Source: Lineus longissimus
Taxonomy: Eukaryota > Nemertea > Pilidiophora > Heteronemertea > Lineidae
DNA: 64,000 bases
Direction of reading: 5' to 3'
NCBI RefSeq assembly: GCF_910592395.1
Contig: NC_088314.1
Location: 5,828,001 to 5,892,000 of the forward strand
Shown: positions 8,709-21,173 of the stretch, in pieces
Numbering within the stretch: the first letter of the stretch is position 1
Layout of the letters: every line of letters starts with the position of its first letter
Notes under the pieces: generated by a model
Database searches by the model: none
Seen by the model: only the letters and a program-made list of their open reading frames with translations
What the model was told of the DNA's origin: nothing
Made by a program: the position numbers and the translations under genes

Positions 8709-10536
8709 GAGGACAGATTGTGACATTGGGCTCTACTGTCTTCTGGGCCATCTCTTCATCTTATCCAACCTCTGAATGCAAATGTCCTCTCTTGTCCTTA
8801 GTCACCTCCGAGCATCTCAGGCTGTCTCTGGACGTCTTCTGTCACCTCTGCATGCGAATACTTCTACGTCCTCTGTCCAATCTCAACTCTTTGTCATTGT
8901 CTTCTGTCGTCACAGAATGCAAATATCCTCTCACCTCCTAACATATCAAGCTGCCCCTGGACGCCTTCTGTCGCCTTTGAATGCAAATGCCTCGAAGTTA
9001 CCCGTCCTACCTCATCATCATGTAAGTCCACCAAAAAACGTATTTTCTGTCGTCCCTGAATGCGAATGTTCTCTCCTGTCCTCAGCTACCTCCCAATATC
9101 TCAGGCTATCCCTGACGGCTTCTGTCGCCTCTGAATGCGAACGTCCTCTCCTGTCAGTCCTCAGTCACACCTCAACATATTAGGCAGACTGGATGTCTTC
9201 TGTAGAGCCATTTGCATTCAGGGGTGACAGAAGACGTCCAGTAAAAGCATGAGGTATTTGGAGGTGACATAGGACAGTAGATGCACTTGCAATCAGATAT
9301 GGAATATAAAGGCGTTTGTATGTAGACTAAGATCCTGAGATGGGACGAAGAACGTTGGGGCATTTGAAGGAAAGAGGCGACAGAAGACGTCCAGAGACAT
9401 GATATGATGGGTTTGGGAATGCAGACGAAAGTAGAGGCATTAGAATTCAGGGGCGACTGAAGACATCCCGAGAAAGCATGAGGTGTTAGGGGTGACGCAG
9501 GAACCTAGATGCATTTGCATTCAGAGATGATGGAAGACGTTTTGAAGAGACTAAAAGACAGTGAGAAAAGGACGTCCACTTTTCGAGGTGCCTTGACAAG
9601 ACAAGATAGGATAGAAAACAGTTGTAGAGGCATTGACATTAAGAGGCGACGGAGGTCGTCCAGAGACAGCCTGATATATTGGGAGGTGAGACAGAGGGCA
9701 GGAGAAGACGTTTTTTGATGGACGAAGAGTTGAGATTGGATGGAGGACATAGAAGCATTCGCAAGCAGAGGTGACAGAAGACGTCCAGGGACAGCCTGAG
9801 ACAGGATGAGATGAATACGTTTGGAGGTGCCTGCAGCAGATAGGACAACGACAGCAGAGGCATTCGCCTTCAGAGGCGACATATGACATCCAGGGATAGT
9901 CTGAGGTGTTGGGAGCTGATGTAAGACAGTAGATGCATTCGTATTAAGATGTGACAGAGGATGTTTCGAGATGGATTGATATGATGGGTTTGGGACCATG
10001 CAGACGACAGTAGAGGCATTCGAATTCAGGGGCGACCGAAGACATCCCGAGAAAGCATGAGGTGTAAGGGGGTGATGCAAGACGCTAGATGCATTTGCAT
10101 TCAGAGAGGATAGAAGACGTTTTGAAGTGGCTAAAAGACAATGAGAAAAGGACGGAAGACAGTATGCGTCAACTTTTCCAGGTGCCTTGAGCAGACAAGA
10201 TAGGACAGAAGACAGTTGTAGAGGCATTGACATTAAGAGACGATGGAAGTCGTCCAGAGACAGCTTGATATATTAGGAGGTGAGACAGAGGGCAGGAGAG
10301 CAGAGGACATTCGCATTCAGAGACGACAGAAGACAATGACAAAGAGTTGAGATTGGACAGAGGACGTAGAAGCATTCGCATGCAGAGGTGACAGAAGACG
10401 TCCAGGGACAGCCTGAGATGCTTGGAGGTGACTAAGCACAGGCGAGGACATTTGTATTCAGAGGTGTCATAATGTTTTGAGGTGGGATAATATGAAGAGA
10501 TGGCCCAGAAGACAGTTGAGCTCTATGTCACAATCT
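8709..10536. repeat. Large inverted repeat built of diverged minisatellite units
   Basis: The plus strand from about 8709 (gacagattgtgacattgggc) to about 8960 matches the reverse complement of about 10536 back to 10255, with scattered mismatches and small indels. This gives arms of at least about 250 bp. Between them, many diverged units of roughly 65-75 bp recur, with consensus elements ctggacgtcttctgtc and cctctgaatgcaaatg. They read forward on the left side and inverted on the right, switching near 9200. The long frames across it (135 aa plus, 242 aa minus) translate repeating HL..QAVSGRLLSPLNANAS-like peptides and are repeat artefacts, not a gene. Confidence 0.8.
9401..10305. repeat. Direct duplication of about 310-330 bp inside the minisatellite block
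   Basis: 9401-9710 (starting gatatgatgggtttggga) is repeated from 9978 to about 10305 in the same orientation and order of sub-motifs, through tgagacagagggcaggag. The offset grows from 577 to 594 bp because of an insertion of about 17 bp in the second copy near 10160. Divergence is low compared with neighbouring units, so this is a later block duplication. Confidence 0.78.
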
Positions 10537-12439
10537 GTTGTGCAGGCAGGCAGTTTTATTACAGATTCACATGATCAGAAAAGCCCAACCATTTCAACAT
10601 ACCGTACAGCTGCAATATCCCTATTTATACACAGGATGTCCCTGAAAAGTTTATGTAAGTCCCCTGCAAATCCAGAGCCTTACATGGAGACATCGTCACA
10701 ACCTATCACTGGTGCTTCAGTCTAAAATGCTTCAAAATGCCTTGTGATATGCTGTCTTATAAACCGCCTACATAGCAAAAGGTTGTGACAATGAGTTTTC
10801 AATTTGAAGCGATTAAAGCAAGTCTCCATTGGACAGATTCTGGTGCATGATTGTTCCAAACAAAACTGTCAAGTCAAAAGACTTTGATTCATATCATTTA
10901 TTACACTAAATATGGCAAAAACAATGATTTAGTCATGATTTTTAAAGTATACAGCTGAAAACATTGATACAGCAACACTAGTTATTCAATATTATGCAAG
11001 GGTATTTGAGATTCTGGACTATTAAATGCAAATACAGTAGTGTAAATTCAGTATGGGCTTATGTAATTTGTCATCAAGCTTACTTCTACTTCTCGTCTTA
11101 TTCTCACCAGATCTACCCAGTAGAAGAATACATTGAATATTAAAGGGAACATTTTGCTGGTACTCACAAATATGTCCCTTTAGCTGGCAAAGCCATTCTG
11201 TAAAAAGTTTGAATTGTCACACAGATGAAAATTACATGAAGCCAGCCAAAGAGTTAAGTGAGGAAAAAAGTAGCTTAAAAGAGGAGGTGGGAATAATCTT
11301 CAAATAGCTATATGCTGGGAGTAACTGATTAAAACAACGTATAAAAATACATGAAATGTGTAACAAGAATCAGACTGAACCATAAGGATATCAAACACAC
11401 CCAAGTGTAAGTTCTTTCTCCTATCCAAGGGCCAGGAGCCTTATCACAATGTAGAAAATGCCAAGAAGGTAAACTTTCCCTGATATGCCACTACAGATAC
11501 ACCCAAATTAGGGTCATTAATCTAGCATCTATGATTTCAGCTTTGGCCCAAGGACAGATGGAATGTCGTTTGCCAGCTACAGTCCACTTTGATAGTGCTT
11601 GCCCGAGCACAGACACCAAGTACAAAATATACATGTACAAGGAATCTCGGTTTTGCATCTCATTCAAGGATGAAGCAACTAGAGTGAAGCAACTTGCTTA
11701 TGGTTGCAAACTTCCTTACACTCGAAGTTACAGGTTACAAAGTATTTGCACTGCCAAACACCACTAACGTCCCCTATCCTTTTTGATTCAGGGACGATAA
11801 AACAAAACAACGACACTAATACTATTGATTTACTAAAGCTGCAAAACCAAACTACTATATAAAAACTACATAATGGTTTTGTTATCACTAACTGTTCAAG
11901 ACATCTACCACCATTGGCACCGAAAGTGATAATGCTTGCTACCCTGAACCACAAAACCAATGCATTAAAAGAGATTATTTCTGATGCTTAAACTTCTCTG
12001 TACTTATCAGTTCTCAATAAACAAAAATCGTAGCTAGAGTTACTACCGAGATTGCACACGCACAAAATAAATATTTAAGGGAGGTCCACAAACATAACAT
12101 TAGACATGTCAGAGATAATATTAACAAGTTATGATCATGGATCCCATGCATTGCTAGTGCATTACATTACAATAATTAGTTAGTTGTGAGAATGAGGAGA
12201 ACAGTGCTTTGAGCAGGGCAAACGACTACATACATGTACAAAGACTTTGCATTGTATTGTTTTGTATAATTTAGAATTTTCAAAAGTTTCCAACCTCCGA
12301 GCTGAACCTCCATGGAAATTCAACACTGACATTCAAATGTTTTAAAATCTCTCAGTTGACCTGAACAGTAATTAAATATTGACCTTCAAATTGACCTCCC
12401 AGTTAAACCTTAATGGTAAGTCAACAGTGATCTCCATGT
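10537..12439. other. Intergenic DNA, likely containing the LeuDH-like 3' UTR at its right end
   Basis: No protein-like frame was found. Short frames at 10477, 11531 and 11679 carry no family features. The minus-strand 3' UTR of the neighbouring dehydrogenase must lie somewhere left of 12440. A TTTATT (AATAAA on the minus strand) occurs only at about 10897, so the true polyadenylation site is unresolved. Confidence 0.5.
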
Positions 12440-15400
12440 TTACAACCTCTCAGTTGAACCTATAGGATGATTCAAGCTTGACCTCCAGTAGTCATCTCCA
12501 CGATGCCATCCCATATCAACAAGTGATCGGATGATTTTCTGGCTCCGATTTGGCCATATTGGGTGGAGCTGCCGACTCATGTGAGCCGCTATCTCCATGG
12601 CGGCTTTGTGTGGCGTGATTTTTTCCTCCTCAGCCTTCTGCAGGATTTTCTTTGTCATGTGGTAAATCTGTGATAGAAAAAGACCAGTGATGTTTTACAA
12701 TGCGGCAACAAGTGTTTTATTGCCATTATCCACATAATGCGTTCTTGCACTCTTTAACCTAACATTTTTCTTTCATTTGTGAGCAAAAAGGTGTCTTTGA
12801 GGACAGAGGCATTATCGCTGTCTCCAACACATTTCAGTAAACTGTTCCACAAAGTCAATCCTCCTCAGACCAGCAGGAAAGGAAACATACCCCAGATGGA
12901 TTTCCAAAAGGATTTTATTCTTCAATAAGGCTATTTGGTAAGTGATCCTTTGTCCATTATTCCTGAGACAATGTCACAATCAACTTACTGAATTCTCCCA
13001 GTCTTCTGTGAAGTGTCTGTCTATCGCTGGATCATCAGGCAGACGACCATAGGCCTCATTGGCACAGTTCACAATGCCCTGAAAAAGTGCATTTACATGT
13101 AGATTTGTATAAATGTATTTAGAATATACTTTTGTTTGCAAGTAACCTTGTCTTCGCCAGGTGAAGAGTCCATTGCAAGCTACTCCTGTTTCTAACTTGG
13201 TAGGGTCTTGCTTGCCCTGACCTAGACACAAGATACAAAGAACCTCAGTTTTACATCTCATTCGAGGCACTGCGCAGAACCAGAATTGTTGTTCCTTGAA
13301 AGCCGAACCGGTTTATCCAGAAATATGATCTTGGCTTCTCCCAGGTATTGAACACAGGCCATATTGCGTGGCAGTGAGCAGTGTTAATTACTAGGCTATG
13401 AGGCTTCTCAGCAACATTAACTCACCATCCTATTTGCAAGAAAATCCACGACATATGTGATGTTTCGATCTGCCAACAGCTGATTATCGTCATCACAGCC
13501 AAGTTGGTTATTGGCAGCGCCACAGATGATTCTGGCACCGATTTTAGGAATGGTGTCCTTGTTCAAACACTGGAGAGAAGAGAATATTTCCTTTCTATAC
13601 TTTCAAGATGTATTTCAATTAAACAGTGGATAACCAAATGGCACAGAAGCCTAACAATTTTGAAAATTACATGGAGTTATTAAGGGATTTCAGATGTACA
13701 CGTAATTTCTTTTGCGTAAATACAACATGATCAGCACTGAACAGTGAGCCATCTTGGGGAAGGAACACTCAATGAAACAAACTCAGCAAGATGTTGCAAT
13801 CTACTTAGGGAAGATGATCTCAAAGAAGCCCACAGCGTAACATCAGTCAACACACTATGGGATAAATCATGTCTCCATGCATGCCAGATCTTGATGATAC
13901 CATGTCCATTTGCTATTAACTTAGTGTTTTAAAGTCAATTCTGCTGGATTTCAAAAGTGGATGCTCTTTTCATACTTACATTCCCAAGAGCACAAGGAGA
14001 CAGTATATCACAGTCGTATTCCATAATACTTGTATCATCTAGTGGCACCTTCATCAGAGTAAGACGACCATCAGCCTAGAATGTAAAATATGTCGTCACC
14101 AATTTGTTTGATCAAAACAGGTTCATCAGCTCAGTGGTTCTATTTTTTCAAGAACATTAATTCTTAAACTTTGCTTATGAGAATAGTATGGACCCCTTGA
14201 ACAACAATTTCTTTGACTTAATCTATTGTTACTTTGACTGTTGTGTTATACCTTTCCCCTGAACAGATCCTGTGCATCCTCCAGTCTCAGCTGATTGCAT
14301 TCCGATACATAGATGTGTCCGACACCTCTCTCAAGGAGCTCCTCTATGATAACCACAGCTGAAAGACAAAACAGAGAATGTGTCCAGCATACCCAATAAA
14401 AGGTCAATTTTGGCATATAACGCTAAATTTGTTACTCTCAAATATAAGGCACGAACAGACAGTCTAAATCTTTTTCATAAGATTTTGGCATAATTTTTCC
14501 AGTACACAGTTTCTTTTTTTCTGGTGAGTATATGGCCAAATTTTGGCTCATCAGGAGATGTCTATTGGGACTCGAAGCCCAGGTCGATTTGTCGATGCCA
14601 GGTCAGAAACAACGTTTAGCAAGACCAGATACTCGCTGAGACAACCTACCAACATTTCCTGCACCCTGTATGGCTACTGTCTTTCCATTCAAACTTCCCA
14701 TATCCAGAAAATCGATGGCACCTTCCATTGCACTCACCACACCTACAAAGACAGCAGAATATCGTTAAAGAACCTTTCTGAGATGGCATTCTCACAGTGG
14801 TGATTCAAACCTTCTACTTCACTACAGAGATTGTTCTTCTCCTTCACATTCAATTTACTTTTTTATGGCCATACTACAGAACTAGGCCTCTGTCTCTTAT
14901 AAACCTCACTGTGGTCTTTTGTACCTCTCATGGCCGTTATACCAGTATATCTAACTTGCAGAACCACCATTGGTGATATTTGCCATATTCTTTTAGTTTT
15001 CACTCGACACTGTAATACATGTCATTGATATTTAGTTGAATGTGACATTAATTCATGATATTTCACCAGAAGGCCCTATTTCGACTGAATTTCTGATTGT
15101 ATGTCATTATCCTACACTTTGGAATGCTTTTCAGTAATCATCCTTTTAGGACAAAACATACCATTTAAATGCTGGTATCATCACGAGTATCATTAAAAAA
15201 ATCTTTGACCTGACTGAATGACAGCCGAAAAGACAGGCTCTGTCAAATATCTAATTCACTGGAGCATAAATTGGGACATCAATTGATGTGATATAAGTAA
15301 TACAATAAAGCATACACAGAAAATAGTGCATTCATCCTTCATTCACACTCTTTTCTATATCACAGTTTAATAAGGAGACACTCCAAATCTAAAGAGAAAA

Positions 15401-17732
15401 GTCACATATGACATGTTTCCAATAGCCTGCATTTACGAGTACAGAAGTACTGAAAGGACAGATTCTTTTAATTTACATGTAGGTGACAAACATAGAATGT
15501 AAAGACCAAAGTTCCAGGTATTTTTTACCTAGAAATCTTCCGGATTCTAAGAACTAGAATAGAACACAAAAAAATATACTAGGTTTGTTTATACTGTATA
15601 TATGACACTTATGATACTGACTGTGAAAACAATTCCATAAAACATTCCACGTGAAAAGCAACCTCAGACCCACCTTTGCCGGTTGCTATGGACGGGTTCC
15701 CAGATCCACCCAGGTCTTCACCGATACATGTAGTATACCGCGTCTTCAGGTGAACATTGTTCAAGTCAGCCACATTCAATCCAACATCTTCTGCAGCCAC
15801 TGGAGTATAAATAATAATTTTTTACAGGCTTTTTGATATCTGATATCTTCTACGTTCATCACTTTCTGATATGATTGTTAAAAGAGACTGTAAGGATTTA
15901 AACATACAGTATTTTGGCAATTTCATTCATTTATCTTCTAAAGTAGGTGAGTTGATGAAGGTTGGCTACTGAGAACTGAACTTAACTATCATTTGAAACT
16001 TTCGAGCTCAACACATACCATAGCATCCATTCAGTGAAGACAGCAGCTCTCCATAATCATAGAAGAGCTTTTCACGGAATTCAGGATCAAGGTGTTTCAT
16101 TCCAAGAGGCTCAGCGACGACACCTTTGCCACCTCCAGCCCTAGGAGAGATATGGAGACGATACATAAGGCGAGAGCCAAACCAGGATGCTCAAATTTAT
16201 CGAGGCCACTGCTGCCATGCACTAGGTGTGCTCCAAAAGTGCCTTCATGCCCTCTCAAATCTCTAACATCATCTTCTATCAAACACTCAAATGCCATGAA
16301 ATGCGACAATTAAATTTTATTTTGAAGACTTTAAACCTTACTGGATGCTGGATTGATTTTAGTGGTCGCTGGTGGACATTATTTAGGCTGACCCACATGC
16401 AGTGCAGATGAGATTCTAATTTGAATTCTGCCTTAGAGATGACATTATGGGTGAACCACAGAAGAAAATACAAGCTTATTGAATAAGCCGCATGGCACAT
16501 GCTGCAAGGCAATGAACTTGAAATATACATATTTTGATATCATTTTATATACACAGAGAATGGAAGCAGAGGGAAAGAGCAAACAAACAGTCACAATGTT
16601 ATGCTTCTCCTTACCAGACGAAACCTGTGAAAAGAAAGAAAGTTCATAAGACAGAGATTACTTACCAAAGTCCTGCCAGGGCTGATTTCACTCCCATCCC
16701 AAACGCCAATCGTAGCCCATCCCGGATATATGTTTCCATCTTTGTGTACTGCCACAGTCGAATTCCACCACACTAAAATAAAGCATAAAGTCTCATGCTA
16801 GACAAATTAAAGAAGCAGTGAATACCCTGACAACTTACCACCTCAACTACAACTTTTTCTTTGATGTTTTATGAAACAGAGAGACACTTCGAACTGAATC
16901 AGAACCATTGTCATGACAGATTGATCTTCAATCAAAAATCCTAGTATCGGCAAAAGGATACTCAGTGAAAGTCTTTCTCCATACCTGCCGTCCAAAACTC
17001 TGCCTCTAGCATTGTCTTGGCTCTTATTCATTGTTGTAGAAATCCCCACAATATTGGAATGTCTTCAAACGTGACACTCCAAAAACACCAGTCAAAACCT
17101 TATAATTCCAATCAAATTATTAATTGACAACCTTTGAAAAGCCCTTCTCATTCAAGATAAATACTTACAGCCTGCCCTCTGTTTGTGTTCCACACAAAGG
17201 CTCCAAGCAAACAGTTCGAACGTGGTCCAATTTCCATGAAAACACCCTCATGTTGACGATAATCTATTTTATCTTGGGCAAAGAACTCTGCAAATTCCTG
17301 GAGCTCTCGATGTGAAACTACTGGCTTCTCCAAATCAGGATCATGCACCATGTAACAGCGCTGGATATTCTTTTCCTTCAAAAATTTAACAAATTCATTT
17401 GGTTCAATGTCAAGGAGATCCCGGCTTCCTGAATATGTGCTGTATGCACGACAAATTCTTGAGTTGGTGTAAAAACTTCTTACACCAAATTTCTTGTAGT
17501 CTGTTGACTTGGATAAAGAACGACCTTCCACTTTTCCAAGACTTGGCCTATGAACTCGACCACTCTGTACATTTTGTGTAGGACTGTGTACACAGTTTGA
17601 GGATAGTGATGAAAATGCTGAAATTTTTACATTTATCGGTAGAAATGATGATTCTATTCGTTTTGGAATGTTTCTAAACAACTTGCTCCTTAGTTGAGAA
17701 TTATTGACATAAGAAAATATTCGCTGGGACAT
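12440..17732 (-). CDS. Leucine dehydrogenase-like (Glu/Leu/Phe/Val dehydrogenase family)
   Basis: Exons, in transcription order: 17169-17732, 16666-16772, 16019-16140, 15674-15799, 14650-14742, 14252-14358, 13980-14075, 13426-13569, 12989-13078, 12440-12667. They join in frame to 558 aa. The catalytic part (about 120-558) has MGVKSALAGLWAGGGKG with the two expected lysines, VAAEDVGLNVADLN, SGNPSIATGKGVVSAM, a Rossmann IQGAGNVG, GAANNQLG and GIVNCANEAYG. These are typical of NAD-dependent leucine dehydrogenases rather than animal glutamate dehydrogenase. The likely reaction is oxidative deamination of branched-chain amino acids. The first about 110 residues are extra; the start MSQRIFSYVNNSQLRSKLFR is basic and hydroxyl-rich, suggesting mitochondrial import. 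Substrate choice is inferred from family resemblance only. It diverges from FAM72 over a shared promoter. Confidence 0.85.
13320..13412 (-). repeat. Degraded tRNA-derived SINE-like repeat in a LeuDH-like intron
   Basis: On the minus strand it reads an A-box-like tagcctagtaatt followed by a B-box-like gtgttcaatacc about 40 bp later. It abuts the left edge of the exon at 13426. It is too degenerate to be a tRNA gene. Confidence 0.45.
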
Positions 17733-18143
17733 TTTTAAACGGAATTTAAAAGGAGAAATCAGAATTTTATTCTTTCACTTTTTTAGTGACAGCTGCGCGA
17801 ACGAAGTGCGGGAGGGAATTCCCTCACGTGACGAATGACGCAAGGATTTAAAGGGACAGACGCACGCACTGTGTTGTCATGGGGAAAACCAATCAAAATT
17901 CGTGTTACATACGAAGTAGCCAATCAAAATTAAGAGGACAGCGGCACATGTCGCGACAAGGTCATCCCCAATTCGTGTTGTTTCTTGCCAAAACATTGGG
18001 AATTTGTTCCTGAAAAACCCAGAATTTCTTATTACAAAAGGAGAATCTATCCGATCCACTCGCATCACACTTTGTGGACATACTCAGGAACATTATCCTG
18101 CAAAAGTTGTCTCGATATTCCGTAGAAAAAACACGAAATCCAA
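17733..18143. promoter_or_regulatory. Bidirectional promoter of LeuDH-like gene and FAM72
   Basis: 411 bp separate the two start codons. The interval contains ccaatcaaaatt twice in the same orientation (17889-17900 and 17920-17931, 31 bp apart) and a perfect E-box CACGTG (17825-17830). No TATA box is evident. Paired CCAAT boxes about three helical turns apart are typical NF-Y sites of cell-cycle promoters, which would fit FAM72. Use by both genes is inference. Confidence 0.65.
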
Positions 18144-19399
<1,256 letters not shown>

Positions 19400-19444
19400 T
19401 CACCAGGCTGTGCTCTCATGGGACTCCAGTGTTCAGTACTCTAG

Positions 19445-19450
19445 AATAAA
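19445..19450 (+). promoter_or_regulatory. Candidate FAM72 poly(A) signal
   Basis: AATAAA about 45 nt after the FAM72 stop codon, the nearest one downstream. Further AATAAA-like sequences occur near 20160 and 20985. Confidence 0.5.
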
Positions 19451-21173
19451 ACTGTGTGAATCCCTGGAAAATTTGGTTGCTGGGATTTTCATCATAGCAT
19501 TTCAAGTCACAACGACATTCTGTTTAATTTTGCATCTCTTCACTTCAAGTGAAAGACAATGCCAAAATTTCTCAACAAAACTTACAAGTTTGGCTTGTTA
19601 TTATGCCCTGGGAAAGGCTTTCCCATTGTGTAATTAAGTTGTTTTGCCATCATTTTCTCAGGAGTGATAAGTCTCAAGTTGTTTGATGTTCCCACCTCTG
19701 GGAGGAAACAATTGTTGGTTGTGTGTTGTTGGATTGATACATTTCTGTAAATCAAAGTAAATTTGGGTGTCATGTCCCACTATTGTAAAAAAAGTTTTGC
19801 TACCGAATTCTAAGTGTTCTCTCTTCATAATATAAATGACAAAGAAGTTTTTGAATTTGTTGTTAAAAGTTGGTAATTTTTCTTCAAAAATGTCTTCAGA
19901 TTTATTGAGTTGTCTTCTACTTTTAAGATTATTTCTTCATACTAAATATTCTAAAGCACTGTTTATTTATTAGCGCTAGCGGGCAATGTGCTGCAACTAA
20001 AGATATTTTGATCTTGCAATCTCGAGTTCCATCTATTTTAGCAAATACCTGGAGGCTACTTTTTGACATAGGATTACACTAAAGATGCTACATTACAATT
20101 TATGATTGCGGTACATGTAAACAGGCCAACCTACATTTTACTGTACTTTACTGTTCCAAGAAGAAAAATGTAAATAAATTTGAATTGAATGATTGAGATA
20201 AATTGGTATCATTGGATCACTTAATACTATTCTGTAAAATGATATTACTAAACGGATTTTTTTGCAGCATATAGCAATGTCCATCACTTTTCGAAAGTTG
20301 ATAGTCTTTAAAATCATTTGTTTCGAAGTGATGGTCATTAATGAATTTTACTCCTGTCAGATTCACTATCTCTGGAGCTGTGCTATCAAGAAGGAGAATT
20401 CTTTATTTACATGTAAATAACATTTATTATTTATGATAAAGCTACAAATGTTTTGTAAAAACCTTGAAAACTCAAACATTTCTTCTGAAATGTAAAAAGA
20501 AAACATGTAAATTGCTATTGTAAATACAGTAACACAATTTTCAATCAAATTTTTTAGTTATTTCATCACATTGTTTCCGATAATTCAGTGACGGAGTTGA
20601 TGATTATCACCCGGATAATAACAAAGAAGACATATCTGTTGGACGGATTGTGTGTCTTTCATCTAGAATATAACACTGGATGGGATCATATGACCACATA
20701 AAACAAAACATCACCATTGATCGGTTTGACGAAGTTTGGACGGATATATGCATGAATATGAATGCTATTGGCTGAATATTCAAAGTTACTGATCACAAGT
20801 TTTTACAGAAAAAATCACAGCAGATGGGAAGCTCTAAATATCACAGTTCTTCCACAGACTCATACTTGATGAGCATTCACCAGCAAAGAACACTAGTCAC
20901 TTGACTATGTAATTTATCATAAAGGTCTTTCAGATAAAAAATCGAGAGACGAGGAACTGGAAAGATGATTGTGCTATCTGCTTTCCTGAATAAAAAACTT
21001 TAGTGTCATCAAACTGATAGTCCTTCGATGTAGTTCAAAGCATGCATATCCTTGTTTAAAGTTGTCCTATATGATAGTCCTCAAAGCATATCCTTGTTTG
21101 AAAGTGTCCTAATATATAGTCCATAGTCCTTTTATACGTCGAAGCAGATCTTCGTTTGAAAGTGTCCAAAATC
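19451..21173. other. Convergent 3' region between FAM72 and CFAP54
   Basis: No coding potential was recognised. The CFAP54 3' UTR lies at the right side. The only TTTATT motifs (AATAAA on the minus strand) seen are far to the left, near 20402-20430, so a long CFAP54 3' UTR approaching the FAM72 3' end is possible. 21000-21170 contains a short imperfect repeat of a segment like tagtcctt..aaagcatatccttgtttgaaagtgtcc. Confidence 0.5.

Noticed and set aside
11531-11960. Opposed 78- and 93-aa frames
   Set aside because: Short, overlapping on both strands, with no family resemblance; typical chance frames in AT-rich DNA.
12440-17732. Glutamate dehydrogenase (GLUD)
   Set aside because: The motifs fit the leucine/phenylalanine dehydrogenase branch, and the long regulatory antenna of animal GLUD is absent.
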